Source: Saccharothrix syringae
GTDB taxonomy: Bacteria; Actinomycetota; Actinomycetes; Mycobacteriales; Pseudonocardiaceae
Assembly: GCF_009498035.1 (NCBI RefSeq)
Contig: NZ_CP034550.1
Location: forward strand, 4,340,001 to 4,404,000
Reading direction: 5' to 3'
Length of the DNA stretch: 64,000 nt
Shown: piece by piece, positions 8,391 to 21,433 of the stretch
How the letters are laid out: each line of letters opens with the position of its first letter
How positions within the stretch are numbered: position 1 is the first letter of the stretch
Made by a program: the position numbers and the translations under genes
Notes under the pieces: generated by a model
The model's database searches: none
What the model was told of the DNA's origin: nothing
What the model saw: only the letters and a program-made list of their open reading frames with translations

Positions 8391-9857
8391 GTGAAACGAC
8401 CACGTCCCGGCGCCGCGTCCCTGGCCGCAGCGGCGGTCCTGCTCCCGCTGCTGGTGGCGGCCGCACCAGGGCACGCCCCCGCCGCGAACTACGAGGGCGG
8501 GACGGTGCCCGCCGGCGCCGACGCCGGCCCGTCCTTCCACAACGGCCAACCCGCGACGGTGGACGAGTTCCCCGCCGTCATCGCCGGCCTGCGCGAGGGC
8601 GGCACCCGTCCCCGGGGCCAGTCCTGCACCGGCTCGGTCATCGCGCCCCGGAAGGTCCTCATCGCCGCCCACTGCGCCGACGCGGCCGGTGAGAAGAGCT
8701 TCCTGTACGGGCTGGACGACCTCGACGCGGGCGGCGGGTTCCGCACCGCGGTCGTGGAGTACGCCAAGCACCCCCGGTACGTCAACTTCGACCAGGGTTA
8801 CGACGTGGCCGTGGTGACGGTCGCCGACGACATCCCGGTGCCCGGCGGCCGGTACGCCCGGTTCGCCACCTCCGCCGACGCCGGCCTGGTCACCCCCGGC
8901 GACAACGGCCTCGGCTTCGGCTACGGCAAGAAGGAGTTCGACGACAGCAGCCGCGACGTCACCCTGGCCAAGGCCACCCTGCCGGTCGTCGACGGCGACC
9001 GGGTCTGCCAGGGCGTCGGCGCCGGCTTCAAGTCGGCCACCATGATCTGCGCCGGCTACGCCGACGGCCGCACCGCCATCCTGCCCGGTGACAGCGGCGG
9101 CCCGCTCGTCGTGGCCGGCAAGGTCGTCGGCGTCGCGTCGTGGAGCCGGTCGGACTTCAAGTGGTACAGCGTCTACGCCCGGCTGACCAACGACATGGGC
9201 GACTGGGTCGCGCGGCAGGTCGGGGACTCCACCGTGGGCGTGTCCCCGGCCGGCGTCACCGCGCCGGCGGGCGGCCACGTCTCGACCACCGTCACCACCG
9301 CGGCGGGCCCGACCGGCCCCGAGCAGGCGACCCTGTCGGCGTCGGGCCTGCCGGCGGGCGTGCGGGCGCTGTTCCAGCCGGCGGCGGTGCGGACCGGCTC
9401 GAACGCGAAGCTGACCTTCGAGGTGGCGGCGACCGCGCCGAGCGGCACCCACCCGATCACCGTCACCGCCACCACCGCGTCCGGGCGGACCGGCACCGCG
9501 CCGGTGACGCTCACCGTGCGGGGGCAGAACCCCGGTGACGTCGCGGTGACCGCCAACCCGTCGTCGGCGTCGGTGTCGCAGGGCTTCTTCGCCCGGTTCA
9601 CCGTCGGCGCGTCGGGCGGGGCGGGCGACCTGGCGCTGTCCGCCACCGGCCTGCCGGCGGGCGCGACGATCCGGTTCAGCCCGCCGGCGGTCACGCCGGG
9701 CGGCAGCGGCACGGCGCTGCTGTGGACGGGCTTCCAGACCCCGCCGGGGACCTACCCCGTGGTGATCAGGGCGACCGCGGCGGACGGGCGGACCGGGACG
9801 GCGACGTTCACGCTCACCGTCACCGGGTGGGGGACGTCGGGGCGCGGGGTGGCCTGA
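8391..9857 (+). CDS. Secreted trypsin-fold (S1 family) serine protease with C-terminal repeat domains
   Basis: 488 residues from GTG 8391 (AGGGGAAG upstream). An Arg-led signal peptide ends near residue 30. The S1 catalytic triad is complete: His94 (AAHC), Asp138 (YDVAVV) and Ser235 (GDSGGP). Cysteines fit the C42-C58 and C168-C182 disulfides of chymotrypsin numbering. The position six residues before the catalytic Ser is Ala rather than Asp and the C191 equivalent is absent, so specificity is probably not trypsin-like. After residue ~285 come two Ig-like repeats (each with an ATGLPAGA/ASGLPAGV-type motif and a TLTV end strand), likely for substrate or surface binding. Confidence 0.92.
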   Translation: MKRPRPGAASLAAAAVLLPLLVAAAPGHAPAANYEGGTVPAGADAGPSFHNGQPATVDEFPAVIAGLREGGTRPRGQSCTGSVIAPRKVLIAAHCADAAGEKSFLYGLDDLDAGGGFRTAVVEYAKHPRYVNFDQGYDVAVVTVADDIPVPGGRYARFATSADAGLVTPGDNGLGFGYGKKEFDDSSRDVTLAKATLPVVDGDRVCQGVGAGFKSATMICAGYADGRTAILPGDSGGPLVVAGKVVGVASWSRSDFKWYSVYARLTNDMGDWVARQVGDSTVGVSPAGVTAPAGGHVSTTVTTAAGPTGPEQATLSASGLPAGVRALFQPAAVRTGSNAKLTFEVAATAPSGTHPITVTATTASGRTGTAPVTLTVRGQNPGDVAVTANPSSASVSQGFFARFTVGASGGAGDLALSATGLPAGATIRFSPPAVTPGGSGTALLWTGFQTPPGTYPVVIRATAADGRTGTATFTLTVTGWGTSGRGVA

Positions 9858-9870
9858 CGTCCGGTCGGGA

Positions 9871-9903
9871 GCGGGGGTCCCCAGCGAGGGCGGGGACCCC
9901 CGC
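9871..9903. terminator. Hairpin terminator, 12-bp perfect stem
   Basis: GCGGGGGTCCCC at 9871-9882 pairs with 9892-9903. It lies just after the protease stop at 9855-9857 and its right arm merges into the tandem repeats that follow. Confidence 0.75.
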
Positions 9904-10063
9904 TTCCGGCGTGTCCGGCGAGGACGAAGCCCCTGTTCGCGCCGTGTCCGGTGAGGGCTGGAAGCCCCCGCTTCCGGCGTGCCCGCCGAGGGCGAAGCCC
10001 TCCGCTCCCGGCGTGCCGGGCGAAGGCGGAACCCCACTTCGGGCGTGCCCGCGGGTCTTCGCG
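9884..10063 (+). repeat. About five degenerate ~34-bp tandem repeats
   Basis: Units of roughly 33-38 bp share a CGAGGGCGAAGCCCC-like start and a CCGGCGTGCCCG-like end. They fill the gap between the protease gene and the convergent HATPase gene. Each unit can fold on itself (GGGC...GCCC). No reading frame is conserved between units, so the array is not a protein repeat. Confidence 0.75.
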
Positions 10064-10066
10064 GTC

Positions 10067-10453
10067 TCAGCCCGCCAGTTCGGCCCAGACGACCTTGCCG
10101 CCGTCCCGCTCCTCCGTGCCCCACGAAGCGCTCAGCGCCTCCACGATGATCAACCCGCGCCCGCGGGCAGAGTCGACCTGGACCGGTCTCGGCTGGGGCA
10201 GGGCGGGGGAGTTGTCGGCCACCTCGATCCGCACCCCCGTCGCCGTCCGCGAGACGGTCAGCCCCACCGGCCCCTCCGCGTGGTCCACCGCGTTGGACAC
10301 CAGCTCGGTCACCACCAGCGCGGCGTCGTCGGTGACGTCCGGCGACAGGCCCCACGTCGAGGCGGCCTCCGCCAGCACCTGCCGCGCGCGTGCCGATGAG
10401 CCCGCTGAGGCGGGCAGCGTCACGGCCACCGGCGCCGCTGGCTCGTTGCGCAC
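10067..10453 (-). CDS. RsbW-like anti-sigma serine kinase (HATPase_c_2)
   Basis: 128 residues from GTG 10453, chosen because GGGAG lies 7 nt upstream; the frame continues to 10510. A single GHKL ATPase fold is visible: N-box VVTELVSNAVDHA, G1 box VRIEVADNSPAL and G2 box ARGRGLIIVEALS. Such proteins hold sigma factors or phosphorylate STAS antagonists. The divergent gene at 10589 encodes a STAS protein, its natural partner, and a SpoIIE phosphatase lies at 15530. No sigma gene is adjacent. Confidence 0.88.
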   Translation of the reverse strand: MRNEPAAPVAVTLPASAGSSARARQVLAEAASTWGLSPDVTDDAALVVTELVSNAVDHAEGPVGLTVSRTATGVRIEVADNSPALPQPRPVQVDSARGRGLIIVEALSASWGTEERDGGKVVWAELAG

Positions 10454-10574
10454 ATCCGCTCCCGTTGATCGGCTGTCACCGCATCGTCGCACATCCGCCG
10501 CGCGGACCACCGAGTGGTCGTGCCCAAAGCGGCGTGCCGCACGTTCAGTGGCGGCGCTCGGGGCGACGGGTGGC

Positions 10575-10589
10575 TAGGCTCGGGCCCCA
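10575..10589 (+). promoter_or_regulatory. -10 element of a probably leaderless promoter
   Basis: TAGGCT at 10575-10580 ends 8 bp before ATG 10589, which places the transcription start at or next to the A of the start codon. There is no Shine-Dalgarno before the ATG. This is the usual arrangement of leaderless actinobacterial genes. No convincing -35 is seen. Confidence 0.55.
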
Positions 10590-10918
10590 TGGAGTTGCGG
10601 GTGCGCAGTGAGGTGCGGGGCGGCTGGACGGTCGTCGCGGTGTCGGGTGAGCTGGACGCGGACACCGTCCCCCTGCTCTCCGACCACCTCGAGGAGAGCA
10701 CGGGCGACCAGGTGGTGGTCGACCTGAGCGGGGTGCCGTTCATGGACACCACCGGCCTGTCCCTGATGCTCGACTGGCACCGGCGCCTGGACGGTGCGGG
10801 CGGCGAGTTCCGGATGGCGTCCCTGCAACCCTCGGTGCACAAGCTGTTCCGCCTGACCGAGCTGACCGAGGTCATGCACATCCACGACACCGTCGAGGCG
10901 GCCACCGCCGCCCGGTGA
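10589..10918 (+). CDS. STAS-domain anti-anti-sigma factor
   Basis: 109 residues from ATG 10589 (an upstream in-frame GTG at 10514 is less likely). The whole protein is a STAS domain: SGELDADTVPLLSDHL strand-helix start, then VDLSGVPFMDTTGLSLML. The acceptor loop reads DTTG in place of DSSG, so phosphorylation would fall on Thr. It is divergent from the RsbW-like kinase and convergent with the giant hybrid kinase, making it the obvious antagonist of the first. A role in general stress or development is inferred from the family. Confidence 0.88.
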   Translation: MELRVRSEVRGGWTVVAVSGELDADTVPLLSDHLEESTGDQVVVDLSGVPFMDTTGLSLMLDWHRRLDGAGGEFRMASLQPSVHKLFRLTELTEVMHIHDTVEAATAAR

Positions 10919-10929
10919 CGCCCGCGAGC

Positions 10930-10985
10930 GGAGGACTCGCGGTGCCGGGGTGGAGGACTCGCGGTGTCCCGGTGGAGGACACGCG
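10930..10985 (+). repeat. 22-bp tandem repeat, ~2.5 copies
   Basis: Two full units (10930-10951 and 10952-10973) start with GGAGGACTCGCGGTG and a third begins at 10974. They occupy the 72-bp gap between the convergent STAS and hybrid-kinase genes. Confidence 0.75.
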
Positions 10986-10990
10986 CGGGG

Positions 10991-15433
<4,443 letters not shown>

Positions 15434-15529
15434 GAGAGCCTCCGATGTCAGCGGAACTGCGCCAAGCCTGCCACTGTTGGGGGCGACTTGTCCGATAGGT
15501 TGGGTCGAACCCGACACACAGGAGCCGAG

Positions 15530-16921
15530 ATGGCCCAGGGCTACCGGCAAGGCGCCGAGACGGGCCTCGACCTCGACTCGTGGCACCGTCTCGTCGACGG
15601 CTTCCACGAGGCCGTGGTCGTGCTCGACCCGGACGCCGTCGTCCGCCTGGTCAACCCGCTCGCGGCCGTGCTGTTCCCGGACGCGCGGCCGGGTGCCGTG
15701 CTGCCGCAGCCGGGGGGCCGCAGGCAGGACCTGGGCGGCGGCTGGACCGCGTGGTACCGGGCCGCCGACGACTTCCTGGACCGGGCGGGCCGGCGGTTCG
15801 CCCTGTTCAGCGACCGGGCGGAAGCGCTGCGCGCGGTGGTCGAGCTGGCGCCCGCCCGGTGCGCGGTGGCGGTGCTGCCGGGGCTGCGCGGGCGGCTGGA
15901 GTGGTGGCGGCGCACCGCCGGCGGCGAGGTCGCGGTGACCCGCACGCCCCGGCAGGCCGCCACGGGCGCGGCGGGGCTGGCCGCCGTGCTCGACGGCGAG
16001 ACCGGGCAGGCCGAAGTCACCACTTCGGGTGAGGGGCCGTGGGGCGTGTCGGGCACGGGCGTGGCGGTGCCCCTGACGGAGGGCGGCGCGCTGCTGTGCT
16101 TCGGCGGCGTGCGGGACACCGACCTGCTCCGGCGCTACGCCGAGCGGGCCTCGGTCGCGGTGGCCGCGGGCACCCGGTTCGCCGAGCAGGAGCGGGTGGT
16201 GTCGGCGCTGCGGGCGAACCTGCTGCCCGCGCCGCTGCCGGAGGTGCCCGGCGTGCGGCTGGCCCGCGTCTACGAGCCGGCGCACGCGGAGGCGCTGGTC
16301 GGCGGCGACTTCTACGACGTGCACCCGCGCGAGGACGGCAGCGCCGCGTTCGTGCTGGGCGACGTGGCGGGCAACGGGGTGGAGGCGGCCGCGCAGAGCG
16401 GCCGGGTCCGGCAGAGCCTGCACACCCTGCTGCTGGTCGAGCAGCGACCCGCGCAGCTGCTGCACCTGCTCAACGCCGCGCTGCGGGCCGCGGGCAGCAG
16501 GCTGTTCACCACCCTCGTGGTCGGCACGATGGTCGCGGTGCAGGCGGGCGGCCTGCGCCTGACCCTGGCCGCGGGCGGGCACCCCGCGCCGCTGGTGCTG
16601 CGCACCGACGGCCGGGTGGACGAGGTCGCGGTGCACGGCGGCATCGTCGGCGTGCTGCCGGAGGTGCGGTTCCACCAGACCACGGTCGTGCTCGCGCCGG
16701 GTGAGACGCTGCTGCTCTACAGCGACGGGGTGACCGAGGCGCGCAAGGACGGCGACCGGCAGGAGCTGTTCGGCGACCTGCGGCTCAAGGCGGCGCTGTC
16801 GGACTGCGCCGGCATGCCCGCCGAGCGGGTGGCCGACCACCTGCGGCGGCTCGTGTTCGGCTGGCTGGGCACGGCCGAGCACGACGACCTGACCCTGATG
16901 GTGGTGCAGGCCACCGGCTGA
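15530..16921 (+). CDS. SpoIIE-type PP2C serine/threonine phosphatase
   Basis: 463 residues from ATG 15530 with GGAG at 15521-15524; TAGGTT at 15495-15500 is a candidate -10. The N-terminal ~200 residues contain a PAS-like segment (VVVLDPDAVVRLVNPLAA) and a poorly defined GAF-like part. The C-terminal half is the SpoIIE catalytic domain: GGDFYD and LGDVAGNGVEAA metal-binding motifs, LLLYSDGVTEAR and the final EHDDLTLMVV. Such enzymes dephosphorylate STAS antagonists to free sigma factors. Being divergent from the HAMP hybrid kinase and close to STAS/RsbW-like genes, it fits as the activating arm of a partner switch. Confidence 0.92.
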   Translation: MAQGYRQGAETGLDLDSWHRLVDGFHEAVVVLDPDAVVRLVNPLAAVLFPDARPGAVLPQPGGRRQDLGGGWTAWYRAADDFLDRAGRRFALFSDRAEALRAVVELAPARCAVAVLPGLRGRLEWWRRTAGGEVAVTRTPRQAATGAAGLAAVLDGETGQAEVTTSGEGPWGVSGTGVAVPLTEGGALLCFGGVRDTDLLRRYAERASVAVAAGTRFAEQERVVSALRANLLPAPLPEVPGVRLARVYEPAHAEALVGGDFYDVHPREDGSAAFVLGDVAGNGVEAAAQSGRVRQSLHTLLLVEQRPAQLLHLLNAALRAAGSRLFTTLVVGTMVAVQAGGLRLTLAAGGHPAPLVLRTDGRVDEVAVHGGIVGVLPEVRFHQTTVVLAPGETLLLYSDGVTEARKDGDRQELFGDLRLKAALSDCAGMPAERVADHLRRLVFGWLGTAEHDDLTLMVVQATG

Positions 16922-17203
16922 CGCCGCCGCGACGGTCCACACAGGACCGCCGGCACCCCGGCTCCCGCTGGGCGGAAGATCCGTTGAACCGCCCGCGGCG
17001 GGCCCGGTACCGTCCGGACGCGCGACCGGGCGCGGACCGTACCGCGCAGCGCAAGCCGCTGAACGGGGGAGGCCCGCGACCGCACCGGGTTCACCCACCC
17101 CGACCACCCGCGCGGCCCGGCGCGGTGGAAGGATTTCCGGGGGTTCCGCCGGAGCGCCTCCAGAACAGCGGGGCCACAGCTTCGACACCCAGTCAAGGGG
17201 AGC
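16922..17203. other. Intergenic region before pcaB
   Basis: About 280 bp without a supportable gene. The GGGGAGC ribosome site for pcaB lies at its right end. I found no clear operator for a PcaR/PcaV-type regulator. Confidence 0.4.
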
Positions 17204-18562
17204 ATGAAACCGTCTTTGACCTCTGAGCACGGCGCCCGCTCACTGTGGGGTCCGCTGTTCACGGACCCGGACGTGGAGGCCGAGATCTGCGACCGGGCGT
17301 GGCTGCGGGCCATGCTCGACTTCGAGCGCGCGCTGGCGATCGTGCAGGCCCGTGCGGGCCTGGTGCCCGAGGAGGCGGCCCGGATGGTGGTCACCGCCAT
17401 CGACGTCGGGCACTACGACCCGGTCGTCCTCGGCGAGGACGCGCCGGCCTCGGGCACGCCGGTGGTGCCGCTGGTGCGGGCGATCGCCGCGCACGTCACC
17501 CCCGAGGGCCGTGCCGCCGTGCACAACGGCGCCACCAGCCAGGACGTGCTGGACACGGCGTTGTCGCTGGTCGCGCACCGGGCCCTGGGGCCGGTGCTGG
17601 TCGGGTTGCGCGCGGTGGCCGCGGAGTGCGAGCGGCTCGCCGAGCGCCACCGGGACACCCTGATCGCGGGCCGCACCCTGGCCCAGCACGCGCTGCCCAC
17701 CACGTTCGGCCTCAAGTGCGCCGGGTGGCTGGTCGCGGTCGACGAGGCCGAGACCGCGCTGGCCCGGGTGCGCGCCCACCGGCTGGCGGTGCAGTTCGGC
17801 GGCGCGGCGGGCACGCTGGCCGCGGTGGCCGACCCCGGTGCCGCGCTGACCGACCAGCTGGCCGCCGAGCTGGGCCTGGCCGCGCCGCTGATCCCCTGGC
17901 ACACCAACCGGACCAGGGTCGTGGAGCTGGCCGGCGCGCTGGGCGAGGTGGCGGGCGTGCTGGGCAAGATCGCGCAGGACGTGGTGCTGCTCGCGCAGAC
18001 CGAGGTGGCCGAGGTCGCCGAGGCCGAGGGCGGCACGTCGTCGGCCATGCCGCACAAGCGCAACCCGGTGCGGGCGGTGCTGGTGGCGGCGGGCACGCGG
18101 CGGGTGCCGGGCCTGGTGTCCACCCTGCTGGGCTCGATGGTGCAGGAGCACGAGCGGGCGGCGGGCGCGTGGCACAGCGAGTGGCAGACCGTGACCGAGC
18201 TGCTGCGGCTGGTCGGCGGCGCGGTGCGCGGCACGCGCGAGCTGCTGTCGCGGCTGCGGGTGGACACCGAGCGGATGCGGCGCAACCTGGAGCTGACCGG
18301 GGGCCTGCTGATGGCGGAGAACGTGGCCGTGCGGCTGTCCGCCGCGATCGGCCGCGCCGAGGCGCAGGACCTGGTCGCCGAGGTGTGCCGGACCGCGGTG
18401 GCCTCGGGCCGGCCGCTGCGCGACGCGCTGATCGCCGACCTGCGGATCGGGCTGACCGAGAAGGAGGTCGACGACGCCCTGGACCCCGCCTGCTACGTCG
18501 GCAGCGCGGGCGAGTTCGTCGACCGGGCGCTGGCCGCGCACCGGGGGAGGGGCAGACCGTGA
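17204..18562 (+). CDS. pcaB: 3-carboxy-cis,cis-muconate cycloisomerase
   Basis: 452 residues from ATG 17204 with GGGGAG upstream. It belongs to the fumarase/adenylosuccinate lyase superfamily: the signature GGTSSAMPHKRNPV is at residues ~277-290, and HNGATSQDVLDTAL supplies the second conserved region. Length and the HAGEWHSEWQT-like segment (here AGAWHSEWQT) match PcaB rather than adenylosuccinate lyase. It converts 3-carboxymuconate to the gamma-lactone in protocatechuate catabolism. Its stop overlaps the pcaD start (GTGA), so the two are co-translated. The dioxygenase genes pcaHG and the decarboxylase pcaC are not in the window. Confidence 0.92.
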   Translation: MKPSLTSEHGARSLWGPLFTDPDVEAEICDRAWLRAMLDFERALAIVQARAGLVPEEAARMVVTAIDVGHYDPVVLGEDAPASGTPVVPLVRAIAAHVTPEGRAAVHNGATSQDVLDTALSLVAHRALGPVLVGLRAVAAECERLAERHRDTLIAGRTLAQHALPTTFGLKCAGWLVAVDEAETALARVRAHRLAVQFGGAAGTLAAVADPGAALTDQLAAELGLAAPLIPWHTNRTRVVELAGALGEVAGVLGKIAQDVVLLAQTEVAEVAEAEGGTSSAMPHKRNPVRAVLVAAGTRRVPGLVSTLLGSMVQEHERAAGAWHSEWQTVTELLRLVGGAVRGTRELLSRLRVDTERMRRNLELTGGLLMAENVAVRLSAAIGRAEAQDLVAEVCRTAVASGRPLRDALIADLRIGLTEKEVDDALDPACYVGSAGEFVDRALAAHRGRGRP

Positions 18563-19308
18563 AGCTGCACCACGAGTTGAGCGGGCCGCCGGGCGCGCCG
18601 GTCGTCGTGCTGGGCAACTCGCTGGGCACCACCACCGCGCTGTGGGACGCGCAGCTGCCGGCGCTGCACGAGCGGTTCCGGGTGCTGCGCTACGACCACC
18701 GCGGGCACGGCGGCAGCCCGTCCGCGCCGGGGTCCTACCGGCTCGACGACCTCGCCGACGACGTGCTGGAGCTGCTGGACGCCCTGGAGCTGCCCAGGGT
18801 GTCCTACTGCGGGGCGTCCATGGGCGCCATGGTCGGGATGTGGCTGGCCGGGCACGCGCCCGAGCGCATCGAGCGGCTGGTGCTGTGCTGCACGGTCTCC
18901 ACGTTCACCGCGGCCCGGCCGTGGCACGACCGCGCGGCCCGGGTCCGCGCGGCGGGTACCGCGGCCATCGCCCGCGAGGTGGTGGGGCGCTGGTTCACGC
19001 CGGAGTTCGCGGGGCGGTTCCCGGAGCTGGTGGGCGCGTTCGAGGCGGACCTGTCCGCAGTGGACGACGACGGGTACGCGGGCTGCTGCGACGCGCTGGC
19101 CGCGCTGGACCTGAGGTCGGTGCTGACCGCGATCGAGGCGCCCACCGCGGTGATCTCGGGTGCCTTCGACGAGGCCACGCCCGCGCGGTGCGGCCGGGCG
19201 GTGGCCGAGGCCATCCCCGGCGCGACGTTCCACGTGGTGCCCGCGGCGCACCTGGTGAACGTGGAGGCCGCGGAGGAGGTCTCGGCGATCATGCTCAAGC
19301 ACCTCTGA
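18559..19308 (+). CDS. pcaD: 3-oxoadipate enol-lactonase
   Basis: 249 residues from GTG 18559, overlapping pcaB by four bases. It is a single alpha/beta-hydrolase domain with Ser87 in CGASMGA, Asp204 in GAFDEATP and His231 in PAAHLVN. YDHRGHGGS is typical of enol-lactonases. It hydrolyses beta-ketoadipate enol-lactone to beta-ketoadipate. Unlike PcaL of many actinomycetes it carries no fused carboxymuconolactone decarboxylase domain. A strong terminator follows. Confidence 0.9.
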   Translation: MKLHHELSGPPGAPVVVLGNSLGTTTALWDAQLPALHERFRVLRYDHRGHGGSPSAPGSYRLDDLADDVLELLDALELPRVSYCGASMGAMVGMWLAGHAPERIERLVLCCTVSTFTAARPWHDRAARVRAAGTAAIAREVVGRWFTPEFAGRFPELVGAFEADLSAVDDDGYAGCCDALAALDLRSVLTAIEAPTAVISGAFDEATPARCGRAVAEAIPGATFHVVPAAHLVNVEAAEEVSAIMLKHL

Positions 19309-19399
19309 GCGGACCGTCCGACGCCGACACGTCCGCCGGCGGAACGACCGCGCACCTCTTCCGCCGGCGCGCCCCACCGTCGGCAGGTCGGAAAAGCCC

Positions 19400-19429
19400 C
19401 GAGGGGTGGCGCCGGAGCGCCACCCCTCG
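19400..19429. terminator. Hairpin terminator, 13-bp perfect stem
   Basis: CGAGGGGTGGCGC at 19400-19412 pairs with 19417-19429 around a 4-nt loop. It separates the convergent pcaBD operon and the stress-envelope operon. Confidence 0.88.
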
Positions 19430-19444
19430 CACCTGCACCGCTCG

Positions 19445-20140
19445 TTACCGGTCGTGGGCTTCCTGCTTGACCTGCCGGCCGGACTCGCGGGCGTGCTCGC
19501 CGACCTCCTGGGCCGAGCCCTTGGCGTGCTCGGCGGTGGCCTGCGCGGCCTGCTGCGCGGTCTGCTTGACCTGGTCGGCTGCCTCGCCCGCGGTCGACGC
19601 GACGTCGTCCTTGAGCTTCTGCGCCGACTCGGTGAGGGCCTGCTTCACCGGCTCCACCACGTCGCCCGCGCGCTCGCCGAGCCGGTTGACCGCGTCCTCC
19701 TCGGCCCGCGTCGCGGGCAGCAGCGCCGCCACGACCGCACCCGCGCCGAACGCGATCAGGCCCGCCGCCAGCGGGTTGCCCTGCGCCTGCCGCCGCGCCC
19801 GCTCGGGCGCCTGCTGCACGGCGTGACCCGCCTGCTGGGCGGTCTGCGCCACGGCGTGCGCGGCCTCCTGGGCCTTGTCGCCGACGGTGGACGCCGCGTC
19901 CTTGGTCCGGTCACCGACCGTCGAGGCCATGTCCGAGGTCCGGTACTGCACGGCCGTGGTGTCGGGCATCGTGCCCATCACTCGCTCCCTCAGGGTCGTC
20001 AGACCGCGCCGGACCCGGTTGACCCGGCGCTGCGCGATGTTGCGCGGCCTGGTGTGGTCGACGATGCGGTTGGCGTCGGCGACCAGTTCGGCGCGGGTTC
20101 GGTCGATGTCGTGCCTTATTTGGTCGGGTGTCGGGCCCAT
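19445..20140 (-). CDS. DUF3618-family membrane-associated protein
   Basis: 231 residues from ATG 20140 with AAGGAGG ideally placed inside the end of the upstream gene. The start PDQIRHDIDRTRAELV is the DUF3618 signature. A long Ala/Gln-rich amphipathic region with repeated STVGDK/STVGDR-type units follows, then one membrane helix (NPLAAGLIAFGAGAVVAALL) and a second charged helical tail resembling LEA/YtxH proteins. It is the last gene of a three-gene operon and overlaps its neighbour by 25 bp. A role in envelope stress is inferred from the family and operon. Confidence 0.85.
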   Translation of the reverse strand: MGPTPDQIRHDIDRTRAELVADANRIVDHTRPRNIAQRRVNRVRRGLTTLRERVMGTMPDTTAVQYRTSDMASTVGDRTKDAASTVGDKAQEAAHAVAQTAQQAGHAVQQAPERARRQAQGNPLAAGLIAFGAGAVVAALLPATRAEEDAVNRLGERAGDVVEPVKQALTESAQKLKDDVASTAGEAADQVKQTAQQAAQATAEHAKGSAQEVGEHARESGRQVKQEAHDR

Positions 20141-20661
20141 TCCGCATCCTCCTTGAGGGTTTCGATGGTGCGCTCCGGCTTCGGCGACACGCGGCGCAGT
20201 CGCGCGCGGCCGGTGGAGAACAGGGCGAACCCGGCGATGCCCCACAGCGCGGCGACGATGAGCGCCGCCCAGCCCAGGGGCATGACCGCGCCGAGGGCGA
20301 AGACCAGGGCGAGGCTCAGCAGGACCGCGGTCATGTAGCCCGCGAACCCGGCGGCGCCGAGCATCCCGGCGGCCTTGCCCGCCTTCGACGCCTCCTCCCG
20401 GATCTCGGCCTTGGCCAGCTCCAGCTCCTGCCGCATCAGCTTGGACAGGTCCTGGGTCAGCTCGCCGATCAGCTCGCCCAGCGACGTGCGGTCGTCCTCG
20501 GGGCCCACGTCGGTGCGCGGGTAGGGCACCTCGGAGGCCGCGCCGGGGACCGCTCCGGGCATCGCGCCCGGCATCGCGCCCGGTACCGCTCCCGGTACCG
20601 CTCCCGGCGCCGCGCCGGGCACGGTCCCGGCGGTGCGCCCGGTGGTCTCAGCGCTGGACAT
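20116..20661 (-). CDS. Holin-X-like (DUF1469) membrane protein
   Basis: 181 residues. An N-terminal low-complexity stretch of PGA(V/M) repeats, encoded by about seven 12-bp units near 20543-20628, precedes a cytosolic helix (LMRQELELAKAEIREEASKA in parts) and two membrane helices (about residues 98-150). This is the putative Actinobacterial Holin-X / phage holin family pattern. A phage role is unlikely here because such genes are routinely paired with DUF3618 genes on chromosomes. It overlaps the upstream gene by 14 bp and the downstream one by 25 bp. Confidence 0.85.
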   Translation of the reverse strand: MSSAETTGRTAGTVPGAAPGAVPGAVPGAMPGAMPGAVPGAASEVPYPRTDVGPEDDRTSLGELIGELTQDLSKLMRQELELAKAEIREEASKAGKAAGMLGAAGFAGYMTAVLLSLALVFALGAVMPLGWAALIVAALWGIAGFALFSTGRARLRRVSPKPERTIETLKEDAEWARHPTK

Positions 20662-21394
20662 ACGAGCTGCCCTCCGACTGGTAGGCAGTACCCGGCTGAC
20701 CGGTGCCCTGGCCGTACTGGCCGGTGGCGTACCCGCCGCCGGCGGGGTAGCCGGTGCCCGCCGGGTAACCGGTGCCCGGTGCCTCCGCGCCGGTGCGCGG
20801 GGCGGGGGTGCTGAACTCGGGCTCCTGCGGCAGCTGCGCGGTGGTCGGCAGCGGCGTGGTCTCGTCGGTCAGGTAGCCCTGCCGCGAGGTGAGGTCGCGC
20901 TGCTGGGGCTGCTGCTGGCCGGACCCGCTCATGCTCTTCGCGACGCGGGTGACCAGGAACCCGGCCACGGCCGCGCCGATGAGGAAGGTGCCCGGCTTGC
21001 GCCGCGCGAAGTCCTGGGCGGACTCCAGCAGGCCCTGGGCACCCCGCTCGTCGAGGAACCGGGCCGCCTGCCGGCCGGACTCGGCGACCTGGCGCAGCGC
21101 CGGGGCCGTCATCGAGTCGGGACCCGAGTTCTCCGCCATCGAGTGCAGCTCGTCGGCGATGCGGTTGATCTGCTGCGACACGCGCTGCGCCTGCTGCTCG
21201 GCCTCGCCGGCGACGCGCTGCCGCACGTCGTGCACGACGTGCTTGGCCTGGCCCTTGGCCTCCTGGGCCACCTGGGCGGCCTGTTCGCGTGCGGTGGCAC
21301 CCACCTCTCCGGCGGCCTGCCTGGCGTGCCGCGCCACGGCGGTGCCTTCCTGTTCGGCGGTCTCGCGGACCGCGCCCACCTGGTTCTCGGCCAC
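20648..21394 (-). CDS. LEA/apolipoprotein-like single-pass stress protein
   Basis: 248 residues from GTG 21394 with GAGGAG 6 nt upstream. The first ~110 residues are a long Ala/Gln/Glu amphipathic helix (QEAKGQAKHVVHDVRQRVAG). One membrane helix follows (GTFLIGAAVAGFLVTRV, about residues 133-150), then a Gly/Tyr/Pro/Gln-rich disordered tail with GTGYPAG repeats. It heads the operon with the holin-X-like and DUF3618 genes. Function is unproven; the composition resembles desiccation- or stress-related membrane stabilisers. Confidence 0.82.
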   Translation of the reverse strand: MAENQVGAVRETAEQEGTAVARHARQAAGEVGATAREQAAQVAQEAKGQAKHVVHDVRQRVAGEAEQQAQRVSQQINRIADELHSMAENSGPDSMTAPALRQVAESGRQAARFLDERGAQGLLESAQDFARRKPGTFLIGAAVAGFLVTRVAKSMSGSGQQQPQQRDLTSRQGYLTDETTPLPTTAQLPQEPEFSTPAPRTGAEAPGTGYPAGTGYPAGGGYATGQYGQGTGQPGTAYQSEGSSYVQR

Positions 21395-21433
21395 GACTGA
21401 CTCCTCACGGTCGGCGTGTTCTCGCCAAGGGAC

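Noticed and set aside
15434..17230. N-terminal extension of the hybrid kinase to 17230
   Set aside because: The extension is antisense to the SpoIIE phosphatase and the GTG at 15433 has a proper ribosome site and typical N-terminus.
20116..20661. Phage origin for the holin-X-like gene
   Set aside because: No lysis, capsid or integrase genes nearby; the same gene set is common in actinobacterial chromosomes as a stress operon.
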